Source: Ctena decussata
Lineage: Eukaryota; Mollusca; Bivalvia; Lucinida; Lucinidae
DNA length: 64,000 nucleotides
Assembly: GCA_963989385.1 (NCBI GenBank)
Contig: OZ022512.1
Span: forward strand, 24,945,899-25,009,898
Reading direction: 5' to 3'
Below the pieces are notes generated by a model. That model searched no databases, had not been told where the DNA came from, and saw only the letters and a list, made by a program, of their open reading frames with translations. Positions within the stretch are counted from its first letter, which is position 1; every line of letters starts with the position of its first letter. Below are positions 11,190 through 23,150 of this stretch, in pieces. The position numbers were made by a program, and so were the translations under genes.

Positions 11190-12145
11190 TATACCCCAGA
11201 CTTACGAAGTATGTCAGGGGGTATATAGTTTTTATACCCCCGACATACAAAGTATGTCAGGGGGTATATAGTTTTTGTCATTCCGTTTGTTCGTCCGTTA
11301 GTCTGTTTGTTCGTTTGTCCGTTTGTTCATGCGTCTGTCCGTTCGTCAACTTTACATCAAAGTTTTGCGTTAAACCTTTTTTGATTGCGCATATCTCTGT
11401 AACTACACGTCAGATTCTTTTCATATTTGGTTTATGATATCTCTATAGCATTGCCTTTGATGTAAACTATCTTAGCCCCAGGGCCAGGCCCCAGGGTGGG
11501 GCCAGGGGTCAGTAATTAGGACTTAGGCATTTTCATTATGTCAAAGTTTTGCGTTAAACCTTTTTGATTGCTTATATGTCTGTAACTACACATCAGATTC
11601 TTTTCATATTTGGTTTATGATATCTCTGCAGCATTGCCTTTGATGTAAAGTATCCTAGCCCCTGGGCCAGGCTACAGGGTGGGGCCAGGGATCAGTAATA
11701 AGGACTTTGGCATTTTCATTTTGTCTGTCAAAGTTTTGCGATAAACCTTTTTGATTGCTTATGTCTCTGTAACTGCATTTAAGATTTCTTCCGCATTTGG
11801 TTCTTGATATCTCTGTAGCAGTACTTTTGATCTGGACTACCTAAGCTGCAGGGTCAGGCTCATAGGTGGGGCCTAGGGTCAATAACTAGGACTTAAACAT
11901 TTGTTGTATATACAGTTTTGGGTTATTGTTCTAATATACTTGAATAAAGCCTAATGATACATGACTAGGTTTATTTCATACTAGTTTACACATATGGATT
12001 CTGCAGCTGACATAAGGTCAAGATCACAAAGATTTAAATTTTGTACATGTATAACATTTGCATTGTAGTTTTGTGGTAAAGTATGCATTCATTAGGCGGT
12101 GGCACTGGTCGGGGGTATACGTGAGCCCCTGCTCATTTGCTCTAG
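11190..12145 (+). mobile_element. HINE-like element nested in the previous one
   Basis: The 5' hairpin is CCCCCGACATAC / GTATGTCAGGGGG at about 11230-11265, preceded by a second, diverged hairpin at 11190. TTCGTCCGT-type repeats follow, then three modules of about 190 bp each containing 'AAAGTTTTGCGTTAAACC'. The 3' end repeats an arm (GGTCGGGGGTATAC), then has a small hairpin (GAGCCCCTGCTC) and CTAG followed by TT. The hairpin plus CTAG matches the 3' signature expected of Helitron-type elements. Confidence 0.65.
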
Positions 12146-12158
12146 TTCCTTTACTATT

Positions 12159-12325
12159 GGAGCGGCTGTAGCGTAGTTGATAACACTCCAGACTACCAAT
12201 CCAGGGGTTGCAAGATAGATCCCCCGCTTCTCCAGTCTTTTGGATGAGACTTTAAACCGAGGTCCCGTCTCCTTATGACCTCGTTGTTGGTGGGACGTTA
12301 AACCCGAGTTCACTCACTCACTCAC
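12159..12325 (+). repeat. tRNA-derived SINE, family S, with TSD
   Basis: The element is 167 bp, with a GGAGCGGCTGTAGCGTAG head, a TTGCAAGATAGATCCCCC box B-like segment, the body TTGGATGAGACTTTAAACCG, and the end GTTCACTCACTCACTCAC. A perfect 12-bp target duplication TCCTTTACTATT flanks it (12147-12158 and 12326-12337), so this is a genuine retrotransposed copy. Confidence 0.9.
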
Positions 12326-13020
12326 TCCTTTACTATTTGAACTATTGGTTTAAACAATATTTTATTCAAATAAATACATATATGTAATACAATGCATAAT
12401 GGTACAGGAACTGGCAGTAAGCAAAGTGCTTATGAACTATTATGATGAAATGTCACAGAAATGATTGAAGTAACTAAAGCTTTACATTACTGTAGAAATT
12501 TTGTCCTCAGGGGTTATCTACCCCTGCACTGGAGTTATATACATGTGTAAAATCATGACAAAAAAATTGTAAAAATTCTGAGTTCAAAGTAGCTCTTCTG
12601 AAACTTATAGCATATGATCAGCATAATAAAAGCTTCCCAAGATGCTCAAAATTTAGCTCGATATTTCTGAAATGGGTTATCTGCCCCTGCCACCGCATAC
12701 ATAAATTCATGAAAAAAAATCTATATAAAATCATAGTTTGAAGCAGCTAGTCTGAAACTTACAGCAAATGATCAGAATAGTGAAAGTTTCCTGTGTTGCT
12801 TACAATTTCTCTCATGGGGATTATCTTCCCCTGCCTTAGGGCTACATACATTCATGGAATATTGATAAAATCTATATAAAATCATATGTTAAACAGATTT
12901 TTTCTGAAACCTACAACTGCCCTGAAGTTATGCGGTGAGAAAATAATAGATCAGAAAAAAATGATGAATGAAAGAGGTTTGAAGTGGCGGGGTATCACGC
13001 AGTTGTTTGCGATGCTTTTA

Positions 13021-13479
13021 TTTAGCATCTGTTAAAGCAGTTCTTAAGTATATCACAATTCTGTGAAACTCAAATACTGACAAAGAAATGGTTTGCAAAT
13101 GGCATAGACACGTATCAGGTTGCTGCAAATGGGGTGATCATATCAGCATCAGCATTTTCTATCATTCAAACAGCATAAACAGTTTGATCAGTGTCTGCCT
13201 TCTCTTACATTCCACCAGAAGATTATTGTCTTGAATAGACCTTATTGAATACAGAATTCTAATACCCCCCCCCCCCCTTCCCCTGCTCTAACAAATGCCC
13301 CCTGCTTCTTTTCCAAATATAATATTAACTTGCATGAATTCATGTGTGCTTCTCTGGATGAGGTAGCTCTTTGACAATTGGTCTACTCTTAAAGAAAATA
13401 ATTTGTAAATTTGCTGATTTACTACACTTTAGGCTTTAAATAACGACCCACTTCGCATAATGCAACACTCATTTGTAAT
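13021..13479. other. Unassigned, no gene seen
   Basis: It contains a poly-C run at about 13266-13277. No exon was recognised. Confidence 0.35.
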
Positions 13480-13633
13480 TGATATTATGTTTTGAACAGC
13501 GTATGTTGTATATTTGTATTTGATATATGTTTTGATTTGTACATATTTTGTTAAGTGGGCCTCAAGGAAGAGTAGCTTGTAGCTAATTGTGTCAGCCACT
13601 GAAAATAAAGTCTTTATTATTATTATTATTATG
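13480..13633 (+). repeat. 3' tail of a truncated retrotransposon
   Basis: The segment ends GAAAATAAAGTCTTTATTATT and runs into a short (TTA)n repeat at 13615-13633. A poly(A)-like signal followed by a simple-repeat tail is typical of a 5'-truncated LINE or SINE. It has no coding part. Confidence 0.5.
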
Positions 13634-13938
13634 GGGTGTCTAAGAGGATTAATATGGCATGTGAAAGCTCAGTTACCAACAAAGTTGTGGCAGAGCAAAC
13701 TGTGTAGACACAGATCAGCAGTCTGATCAAGGGTCTGTCATTTTTCTCAGTTCTAGCAACATTCTCAGTATACACAAAATATCCAAAGTCTGTTAATCCG
13801 AGATGATGACAAAGTGGCTAACCAAACAATATGGGCCCTGATCAGACTTCTTACGAGAGCAGACCATTTAGCTCTGACATAGCCTACTAGTCTTCAGTCG
13901 AATTGGTTCACTTTCAGGGGAAGCTACTACCAGTACCA

Positions 13939-14103
13939 GGAGCGGCTGTAGCGTAGTGGATAACACTCCAGACTACCAGTCCAGGGGTCGCAGGTTCGAT
14001 CCCCCGCTTCTCCGGTCTTTCGGATGAGACTTTAAACCGAGGTCCCGTCTCCATATGACCTCGTTGTTGGCGGGACGTTAAACCCGAGTTCACTCACTCA
14101 CTC
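13939..14103 (+). repeat. tRNA-derived SINE, family S, best copy
   Basis: The element is 165 bp. The head GGAGCGGCTGTAGCGTAGTG covers box A, and GCAGGTTCGATCCCCC is a good box B. The body is TTTCGGATGAGACTTTAAAC then GGTCCCGTCTCC, and the tail is (CACT)n. The 13-bp duplication ACTACCAGTACCA flanks it (13926-13938 and 14104-14116). The body resembles conserved central domains of molluscan SINEs of the Meta type; this is from memory and unchecked. Confidence 0.9.
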
Positions 14104-14119
14104 ACTACCAGTACCAGTT

Positions 14120-14200
14120 TCATTTTGACCCCTCCCCTGTTACCCCTCCCCCCCTCACTTACTCCTCCCCCTGTCTAACCCCCCACACCCCCACCCCCAC

Positions 14201-14237
<37 letters not shown>
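14120..14237. repeat. Pyrimidine-rich tract with (CT)n
   Basis: A C-rich stretch ending in an uninterrupted (CT) run at about 14203-14237. Confidence 0.85.
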
Positions 14238-14242
<5 letters not shown>

Positions 14243-14446
14243 GGGATCATCTCTTAATCTTAAAGGACAAATTGCTCAGCCAGGAGCAAGCTTTCCTTTA
14301 AGATTAAATCCCCTTGTCCACCAAGAGAGCAAACAGGAAGTCACAAAAGTTACTCCACATTGTAAAAATTGTGGGAAAACATGGATTTGTACCCATATAA
14401 CTTAAGTGCATCTGGGAATTGTATAAAACTGGTCATGACATAGATA

Positions 14447-14515
14447 TGATAATCACTATCTTAGCCTCCTTCAGTCGGCACAATCGAAGGAGGCTAAGGT
14501 AGTGATTATCATTTC
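14447..14515. repeat. Hairpin, about 28-bp arms
   Basis: ATGATAATCACTATCTTAGC and CTCCTTC on the left pair with their complement on the right, around the loop AGTCGGCACAATC. It is either a short palindromic MITE or the end of one. Confidence 0.7.
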
Positions 14516-14759
14516 TAGTCACGGTAAAGTGAGCTCTGTATATCCATATGACGCTGCTTCTAATGGAACAGATGGCTGCTTCAAATTCGTATTTCTCAAA
14601 ACTGAATATACTAGGTGCATGCTGTGAGGGTCTGCAAATGAATTACGCAGAGCAGCATTGTCCTACTGGTTACAGAATTCACAGGTCAACTTACCCACCC
14701 AAAGCTATTGTTGTCATCCTAGCATCTGGGTCCGCTTCCTGGATGTTTTAAGCTCATTT

Positions 14760-15690
14760 AGCTCACCTGAGCCTTTAGGCTGAAAGGTGAGGTTACAGTG
14801 TAGCCAGGTTTCCGTCGTCTGTCTGCCATCTGTCAACATTTTCAAACATCTCATAAGCCACTGGGTCAGTTGAAGCCATTTCATGTGGAATCTACCAGCA
14901 TAAGAGGAAGAAAGATTGTTCGTCTTGGTCACATGACCAAGAAGGCCGCCATACCCTTACATGGTAAAAACCTTTATAAATCTACTCCAGAAACAGAAGG
15001 CCTTGGCACTTTGACCCAATTTATTTCAAGGTCAAGTTTGGTTTGTTATGCTTTAATATGGGAAAATCTTAAACAGTGGATTTCTCAGAAACTATTGATA
15101 TATGGTTAACTAAATGAGCAGATGAAGACATCATATTGCCAAATGTCAAGGTTATTTTTTTTTAACTTTGATCAAGGTCACTGAGATTTCAAACTGAAAC
15201 ATTTTCTCTCGAGCCACTGGGCTGATTGATGCCATATTTCATGTAGAGCCTTCCTTGTTTTGGGGATCAAAAGTTTGTTCAAATGGTCTTGGTCTTAGTC
15301 ATCTGACCAAGATAGTGACCATGCCCATATAACGCGAAAACCTGTTGCAAATCTTCTCCAGAACCCAAAGGTCAATAACCTTGAAACTTTGTAGCATTGG
15401 GGACTCGAGGAGCCTTCCCTACAAAGTTTGTTCAAATGATGACTCAGCAGATGAAGACATATTGCCAAGGGTCAAGGTCATGTTTTGAGCTTTGTTCAAG
15501 GCCACTGAAATTTCATTGAAACATCTCTTCTGAAGCCACTCTGCCACTCGACTGACACCATATTTCATGCGGAGCCTCCCTGAGGGGGCGGGGGTGGGGC
15601 AACGAAAGTTTGTTCAAATGGTCTCTGTCACATGGTCAAGATGGCAACCATGCCAGTTTGTTAAAAGTCTTTTTCTCCAGAACTGAAAGG
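14760..15690 (+). mobile_element. HINE-like element, 3' part lost
   Basis: It opens with AGCTCACCTGAGCCTTTAGG, which pairs with GGCTGAAAGGTGAG, followed by CCGTCGTCTGTCTGCC. Two to three modules of about 350 bp follow, each with 'AAACATCTC..AAGCCACTG', 'ATTTCATG' and 'CCAAGATGGC' motifs. The body stops where the minisatellite begins, with no matching 3' end. Confidence 0.6.
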
Positions 15691-17190
15691 CCAATGACCA
15701 AGAAGCAAAATATTCTGATAAAACAAATACAAATGCAACCAAGAAGCATGGTGTGCAGATAATGCAAATACAAATGCAACAAAGAAGCATGGTGTGCCGA
15801 CAGAAAAATACAAGGAAGAATTATTTTGTGCAGATAAAACAAATACAAATGCAACTAAGAAGCACCGTTAGAATTAAATATATATGTAAATAAGAAGCAT
15901 GGTGTGCAGATAATACAAATGCAACCAAGACGCATGGTGTGCAGATAAAACAAATACAAGCAAGAATCTTGGTGTATAATTAAAACAAATATATATGCAA
16001 ATAAGAAACAAGGGTGCAGAAAAATACAAATACAACCAAGAAGCATGGTGTGCAGATAAAACAAATACAAGCAAGAATCTTGGTGTATAATTAAAACAAA
16101 TATATATGCAAATAAGAAGCAATGCGTGCAGAAAAATACAAATACAACTTAGAAGCATGGGGTGTAGATAATACAAATACAACCAAAAGCATGGTGTATA
16201 GATAAAAAAACAAATGCTATCAAGAAACATTGTGTGCAGATAAAACAAATACAAATACAACCAAGAAGCATGGTGTGCAGATAATACGAATACAACCAAG
16301 AAGCATGGATGGATGGATGACATGCGATTTTTTCATTTTCTACAGTATTTCAGTCATAACAGGATGGTGGAACGGTGATAATGAAAAGCTGTGTGCAATG
16401 GAACCCTGTTTACGGTAGGAACAATTCTCGCCTCAAGCGGGGCTCGAACCCGGACCACTAGATCAGTAAGCCAGCGCTTAACCCACTGAGCTACCAGGCT
16501 CCAAGAAGCATGGTCTATAGATAAAACAAATACAAATGCAATTAAGAAGCATGGTGTGCAGACCAAAAAAAAATATAAAAATCAGGCAAGAAACATGATG
16601 TGCAGACAATACAAATACAACCAAGAAGCATGATGTGCCAATAATACAAAATACAAATGCAACCAAGATACGCCGTGTGCAGATAATACAAATGCAACCA
16701 AGAAGCATGTTGTGCCAATAAAACATGAAGAACCAAGAAGCATGGTGTGCAGATAAAGCAAATACAAACGCAACCAAGAAGCATGATGTGCGGATAAAAC
16801 AAATACAAATACAACCAAGAAGCATCGTGCGTATATAATACAAATGCAAGTAAGAAGCACCGTGTGCAGATAATACAAATACAACCAAGAAGCATGGTGT
16901 GCAGATAATACAAATATAAGCAAGAAGCCTGGTGTATAATTAAAATAAATACATATGCTAATAAGAAGCCTGGTGTGCAGATAATACAAATACAACCTAG
17001 AAGCATGGACTGCAGATAATACAACCACAAATGCAACCAAGTAGCACCATGTGCAGAGAATACAAATGCAACCAAGAAGCATGGTGTGCCGATGAAACAA
17101 ATGCAACTAAGAAGCATGGTGTGCCGATAATACAAATACAACCAAGAAGCATGGTGTGCGGATAAAACAAATACAAAAGCAACTGCCACA
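15690..17190. repeat. Minisatellite, 35-bp unit, block 1
   Basis: The array is built from units of type CAAGAAGCATGGTGTGCAG then ATAATACAAATACAAC, most often 35 bp; some units gain 6 bp (an extra AAATGC/AAATAC step). The minus strand of the unit has no stop in any of its three frames. Because 35 is not a multiple of 3, translation cycles through all frames with a 35-residue period. This explains the minus-strand open frames of up to 215 codons here, which are not genes. A SINE interrupts the array at 16305-16502. Confidence 0.9.
16305..16502 (-). repeat. tRNA-derived SINE inserted in the minisatellite
   Basis: Read on the minus strand it starts GGAGCCTGGTAGCTCAGTGG (box A) and has GGTCCGGGTTCGAGCCCC (box B) about 45 bp on. 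A non-tRNA body follows and the tail is (CATC)n at 16305-16318. CCAAGAAGCATGG occurs on both sides, which may be the target duplication or simply adjacent array units. It is a different family from the GGAGCGGC SINEs. Confidence 0.75.
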
Positions 17191-17519
17191 AAATAAACAC
17201 ATTAACACAGAAGTAACTATAAAAACGTGAAATGTGTATTCGGTCTTCATGTTATTTTTTTTGTATCGGTTTTAAATTTGAAATATTCAAATTACCTCCC
17301 TTATGATGGTTATATAAATCTGAACGAACGCATCGAATTGTATTACTTCAGTTTGTAAATGTATCGGGAATCCTGCTTCTCGTAACATACAAGGCTATCT
17401 GTGCTTTTTTCTGTATTTGTAGCAAGATTACTCTAAATGTGCATAAGGCTTTACTCTGTGGAAATGATGATCAGTTAGAAACTTTGTTCAGTGTAGTGTG
17501 ACGATCAACAAGTGCATTC
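17191..17519. other. Spacer between minisatellite blocks
   Basis: Unique-looking A+T-rich sequence with no recognised gene or repeat. Confidence 0.45.
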
Positions 17520-19110
17520 AAGAATTTCAGTGGGCAGATAAAATTAAATATTGTCAATAATCATAATATGCAAATATAAAACAAAGAAACACATTTGCCA
17601 GATAAAACAAGTGCAACTAGAAAATATAGTGTGCAGGTGAGGCAAATGCAATCAAGGAGCCCAGTATGCAATAAAAACTGATGTTACCAAGAAACATAGT
17701 GTTTGATAAGACAAATACAATGAAGAAGCCTAGTGTGCAGATGAAACGAACGTAACTAAGAATATTATTTAGATACTAGTTAACAATTGCAGCCAAGAGG
17801 ACGTATGTGAAGATAAAACAATAACAACTTAGATGCGCGAGGGCAGAAATAAAGGAATTTAACCAAATCCCTAAACTGCAGAACCAATGTAACCAATAAT
17901 CAAAATGTGCGGATAAACAATTACAACAAGGAGGCACAAATGTAGCCAATAGCCAAAGTGCAAAGATCAAACAAATGCAAGCAAGAAGCTCAGTTTGTAG
18001 ATAAATGCAGCCGAGAATCCTAATGTACAGAAAAAAAGAGTCGTGCGCAACGAATATAATCAAGAAGCCTTGTGTATAGATAAAAAAGTACAAGAAGCAT
18101 AGTTTGCGGATTTAAATGCAACCAAGCAAAGTGTATGGATAATAAAACTGAAGCAAAGAACCATACACCACAGAGTTAAAACAAATGCAACCAAGAAACA
18201 TAATTTGCAGATACACGTTACACGAACGCAACAGAAAGACATATAATGTAGATAAAACAAATGCATCATAGAAGCTCAGTGTTCACACAAATGGAATCAG
18301 GAAGCCTTCTAAGCAGATAAACCGAATGTAACCAAGAAGCATATTGTGCAGATAAAACAAAAGCAACGAATAAGCATAAAGTACAGATAAAACAGACGCA
18401 ACCAATACACATTGTGTGCAGATAACACAAATGCAACCAAGAAGCATAGTGTGTAGAAAAAACGCAACCAATAAGAATAGTGTCCGAATCAAATGCAACC
18501 AAGTTACATGGTGTGCAGATAAAACAAATACAACGAAGAAGCATAATTTGCAAAAAAACACTGCAAGCAAGAAGCATAGCCTGCATATAAATGCAACTGA
18601 GAAGCAAAGTGTGCAAAGTAACAAATGCAACCAGTAGGCGTAGGTTGCAGACGAAACGGTAACCAGTAAGAATAGTGTGCAGATAAAACAAAGGCAGCAA
18701 AGAGCATATATTGCAGATATAAGCATTGTGTGCAGAGAAAACAAATGCAACCAAGAAGCAAACTTGCGAACAAAATGCAACCAATAAGACTAGTGTTCAA
18801 ATCAAATGCAACGAAGAAGCCGTGCAGATAAAACAAATGCAGCTAAACGAAGAGTGCAAAACAAATGCAAGCAAGACGCCCAGTGCGCATATAAATGCAA
18901 CTAAGAAGCAAAATGAGCAAATCAAATAAATGCAATCAATAGGCATAGAGTGCAGACGAGCAAATAGAACCAATAAGCAAAGTGTGCAGGTTAAACAAAT
19001 ACAACCAAAAAACACAGTGTGCAGAAAAGGGCAACCAAGAAGCAAATAAGAAACATGGTAAGCAGTCAAAAAACTGCAATAAAAAAGTAGAGTGTGCAGA
19101 TAGAACGATT
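17520..19110. repeat. Minisatellite, block 2, degenerate
   Basis: The same unit as block 1 (GTGTGCAGATAAAACAAATG, then CAACCAAGAAGCATA), but much more diverged in sequence and length. Block 1 is therefore the younger or more homogenised part. Open frames on both strands are repeat by-products. Confidence 0.85.
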
Positions 19111-20596
19111 CATCTGAACATGTCTTGTCACAAGACTGTGATTTCCGAACATTTTAGGTAAATACCGTATTATTAAGCGTTGGTGCCCCCTCTAAATTGT
19201 CGCAAATATTGTGTAGTCTAGGTATACGATGGGGGTTTCTCTTACATAATATTTCCAAAAAACTAGATCCGTTTTGTAAGATGGACCAAGAATTTTAGGA
19301 TTTTTTGGAGGGGATGGGTTAAATCTTATGACCGGCTAAATGCAATAGAGCCTGTTACTATTTCTGGCCAGTTTTTGTCGTATTTATATATCATGTTTAT
19401 ATATTCTTGTAAAAGGAAACTGACACACCTGCATGTATTAGATTTAGTTTTGGTAATAAATATACGTATATCAAATGTATACCCGAACATTATTTAAGAT
19501 TCTGCGTTAGCGTTGTCCGTTTCAGCAATCTTGTATTATTGCTTGCACCTGTTGTCAAACGCTCATTGTAACAGCCAGTTTTACTGGTTGAATTCAGCTT
19601 GAAGTTTGGAATACAGACATACCTCGTTTAGAAGGTAACATGCTACTTATCTCTGATATCAAATTTTACTGTGTAATATAAGATGTATGGTTACACCTTC
19701 ACGACCTTCCGCCATTTTACCAAGGGAAACAACTTCTTTGAATTCCTGTTTGTATTTATGGAACATGCATATGGAAAAAGGTCTAACTGGTCTTTCTTTA
19801 CATATTAATCCACAGCTGACAGTACTTTTCTTTGAAGTTGTCAGTACTGAGAAATTCTGATAACTACATGTATAGTTATCATGTTCTGTTATCATGTACA
19901 GTTTTCAATAGACCAATCATTACAGAGCTGCAATTAAACAAACTTCTGTTTCAGTAAACTCTGCTTTTTTCCTTTTAGCCACAGAAATATTTGTTAAGGG
20001 TATTCATTTGACTCCCCTCACCTAAATGAGTCTCCACAACATATGTCATATGAATAATAATCCATTAAATCATATGATTGCATTAGATTCTCCTCAGAGG
20101 TTATTGATGGTTACCAACTTTTTGTTCAGAAAATGAGCACTGAATCAAGGTCACAGTATTACTCTGCCATTTTCATTTTTGCATTCCTTCTCAATGGGGG
20201 ACAACTCTTGAAAGCAGGAATTTACTCCTTGCTCCTTTAGGAGCAAATTCTTTCCTTTAAGAGTAGACCACTGGGAAGAGCTACATCATCTTTAGAAGCA
20301 AGTTGTTCCTTTTGCATAAATGGCAGAAAAACTTGGATGTGTACCCATACATCTTAAAACATATGTTGTGGTTACTCATCAATTAGGCGAGTCCCTACAA
20401 CATAAGTTTTAGTAGAAAAATGTTAAAATTAAGCACTGAAACTTGTTGGTAATCCATATAAAAAGGCACGCCAGCGAGATTATTTCAGTAGCACAACATT
20501 TGTTTTAGTTGAAAAAAAACTTCTCTGTTATGGGTTCTGATGGGCCATAAACAGCATACCTGGTAATAGAAAAAAACACACACACTAAAACATACA
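19111..20596. other. Unassigned, no gene seen
   Basis: 1.5 kb with no recognised exon, SINE or palindrome apart from a short 'TTTAGGAGCAAATTC' region near 20230 with weak symmetry. Confidence 0.35.
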
Positions 20597-21202
20597 CAGG
20601 GCCGTCGTCGCCTTTTGAAAAGTGGTACGGCCATGGAACGTCCCGCGTGCCGAAGGCACGAGTGGGGGAGAGCACGAGAGGGGGTAACCCCCTCTCGTAA
20701 GGGGAGTTGGGGGGACTTCCCCGAGAAAATATTTGAATTCAGGATGACTCTAGAAGCGATTTTAATGCATTTTGAGACCAATTTCGATTGTGAAACTCAA
20801 TTCATTTTAAGAGTATTTACCTCCCATGAGAAAATTTTTGAAATTCAGGACGTCTCTAGAAGCCATTTTGAGACCAATTTGTTTGTGAAACTCAGTTTAT
20901 TTTAAAGACTGCCAAAGGTGCCGAAGGCACGAGTGGGGGAGAGTATGAGAGGGGGTGTCCTTGCCCTCGTAAGGGGGGAGGGGGTTCGTGGGACCTCCCC
21001 CTGAACATTTTGAATTAAGGTCGTCTCTAGAAGCGATTTTAATGCATTTTGAGACAAAGGCAAAGAAGGAATAACGGGAAAAAAGTGGTCCGGCCAATAC
21101 CATATTCGGCCGAATGAAAAAAGTGGTACGGCCCATACCATATTCGGCCGAAAAAGTGGTCAGGCCATGGCCGGACCGGCCGGACCACCGACGACGGCCT
21201 TG
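20597..21202. mobile_element. TIR element with CAGGGCCGTCGTCG ends
   Basis: The ends are CAGGGCCGTCGTCG (20597-20610) and CGACGACGGCCTTG (21189-21202). The interior has direct repeats: GTGCCGAAGGCACGAGTG at about 20648 and 20920, and 'TCTAGAAGC(G/C)ATTTTAATGC'-type segments. The right part holds repeated CCATACCATATTCGGCCGAA motifs. There is no transposase. CAGGG ends suggest hAT, but no 8-bp duplication was found. Confidence 0.7.
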
Positions 21203-21571
21203 ATACGTAATTGAAATAACCCAAACAAAATGAGATTAATGAATATCCTGAACAAACATTTTCTATGTGACTAAATAGAACAGCAGAGCTTACCTAACAT
21301 AATTTGTTTAAACTGCAGCCCAATTTTCTGGTCTTTTCTATCCTGTGTACAACCTTAAAATGAGACAAACATTCTGATTCAAATTTCCCTCTGATCACTC
21401 AAGCCGTTTCTGATTGGTCAGGTAACTGATGACCTTATTGCATCAGACAGGAAGGTCCATTTTCCAGACAAGATTAGATAAAATAAATAAAGAAGATAAA
21501 ATGTATTTTTTATTGGTTTAATTATATTTTTGTTTTTGGTGAAAAGTTCAATAAAGCTGTGGATTAAAACA

Positions 21572-21728
21572 GATATATCCATTTCTTTCTTAGATGTATT
21601 AGTAAATATCAGTACTGATTGTTAGATGTACAGGATAATTGGACTCGCCCTAAAGGCTCGTCCATTATCCTGTACACCTAACAATCAGTACTGATATATA
21701 CTGATACATCTCAAAGAGAATGGATATA
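21572..21728. repeat. Palindromic MITE, about 70-bp arms
   Basis: The left arm starts ATATATCCATTTCTTTC and contains ATCAGTACTGATTGTTAG. The right arm is its near-complete complement, and the loop is CTCGCCCTAAAGGCTCG. The right end abuts family A copy 2 at 21728. Confidence 0.8.
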
Positions 21729-21967
21729 TGAGCCGCGACACGAGAAAACCAACAATGTGGTTGTGCGCCCAGTTCAGACTCAGATCAGCCTGGGCATTCA
21801 CCCAGTTTGATCAGTCTCTTCGTTAAGTGCTCAAAGGGTAGCTAAGGGTCTAAGCTACCTCCATGCGGACAGTGAAGACTCTGATCAGACTGGGCGGATG
21901 CCCAGGCTGATCTGAGTCTGCACTGGGCGCACAACCACATTGTTGGTTTTCTCGTGTCGCGGCTCAT
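21728..21967. mobile_element. Palindromic MITE, family A, copy 2
   Basis: Clean copy with ends ATGAGCCGCGACACGAGAAA and complement, and TA on both flanks. Subterminal arms carry GCAGACTGAG-type motifs; the centre differs between copies. Confidence 0.9.
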
Positions 21968-22727
21968 ATCTATTACACATCAAACATGCAATACCTCCAT
22001 GTCTAGTGTGAGCACTTTTGTACTAGTATTCAGTTACTGGCCATTTTTAGAGACAAGTTTAGTTCTGGTGTAAAAAGAAGAATATTAGATATAAACTGCG
22101 TGCGTGCTTGCACGTAAGTGTGTTCTTTAATATCATATGATTTTTTTACTATAAATCAGGGGTTAGTAACAAGTACAGTTCGTTAGTTGTCTGTTACCGA
22201 AGGCTTTACGAAGAGAATAACGAATGGTTTACGAAGACATAACGAAAACGACATGTCATTAACAAGAAGCTTTCGTTATCCCTTCGTTAGTAGTTGCTTC
22301 GTTAGTTAAGTAACGAAGACGCTGTGTAAATAAATAGCCGTGTAGAAGCTGTGTAAATGAAAACCTTAAACATGTAAACGTATTTCTCCGATAGCTCACA
22401 GCTGCTATCCAGAAAAAAACAAAAGGGCTAAAATAAGCAAAGCCGCCCTAAATATTCTCAGGAAGAGCTAGAGACATTTTAAGCAAATTTATGGACATTT
22501 GAAAGACGGCATTTGTACAGATGGTCATTTTAATGACATCGCCATTTCCCATGTTCCCTGAAAAAATATTGGAGAGTTCTTCAGTTCCCTGAAAAAAAAC
22601 CCGGACAGGGCCCCATGATATCGAAGTCTTCAAGTTAATTCCTGCGTTTGAATATTTAAATGGGACAATTTACGTCCATAATACATCTGGATGTGTGGCA
22701 GCCTGTTTGGGTTTTTACCCATGTAAA

Positions 22728-23150
22728 GCAGATATCTTTATTTCAAATACAGATATCTCTATTAAGAAAAACATATATATGTAGTTATTTGGAATTAAAG
22801 ATATTTCTAATTGAAATGCGGATGTTTGTTATAGAAATAGAGGTATCTCTTATTAAAATGCAGATATCTATATTACAAATACAGATATCTCTTTTTCGAT
22901 CACAATATAGATATCTGCATTTCAGTTAAAGATATCTGCATTTCAAATAGATGTTTCTAATTAAGCTGAAATTCAGATAACTGCATTTAAATACAGATGT
23001 CTATAATTGAAATGAAGATATCTGTATTTGAAAGTGAGATATCTGAATGTCTCATATAAATACAGATATCTGCATTTCAAAAACAGATATCTGCATTTTC
23101 ATTACATATATCTGTATTTATGGTTGATATAGAGACATCTCTATTTCATG
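22728..23150. repeat. AGATATCTG array, block 1
   Basis: About ten or more GATATC cores at roughly 20-30 bp spacing, in the context (A/C)AGATATCTG(C/T)ATTT and with ATTTCAAATA-type spacers. Counted by eye. Confidence 0.85.

Larger units (their letters stand above)
10927..13020 (+). mobile_element. HINE-like element, outer copy with two insertions
   Basis: The 5' hairpin is CCCCGCCAC / GTGGCGGGG at about 10930-10953, followed by GGTATTATGTTTTCACC and a GTCCGTCCGTC run. Modules with 'GGTTATCTGCCCCTG' follow at 12510-12850. The end is AAGTGGCGGGGTATCACGCAG...GATGCTTTTA. The middle is interrupted by another HINE-like element (11190-12145) and a SINE (12159-12325). Confidence 0.7.

Noticed and set aside
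13939..14010. Functional tRNA gene
   Set aside because: It is the head of a 165-bp SINE with perfect target duplications.
16420..16502. Functional tRNA gene (minus strand)
   Set aside because: Box A and box B are good, but the sequence continues into a SINE body with a (CATC)n tail and the acceptor stem does not close convincingly.
16542..17189. Long minus-strand open frames (up to 215 codons) at 15.6-19.1 kb
   Set aside because: They follow the 35-bp minisatellite exactly, cycle through its three frames with a 35-residue period, and show no domain.
15690..19110. CRISPR-like repeat array
   Set aside because: Units are contiguous and degenerate with no unique spacers, in an animal nuclear genome.
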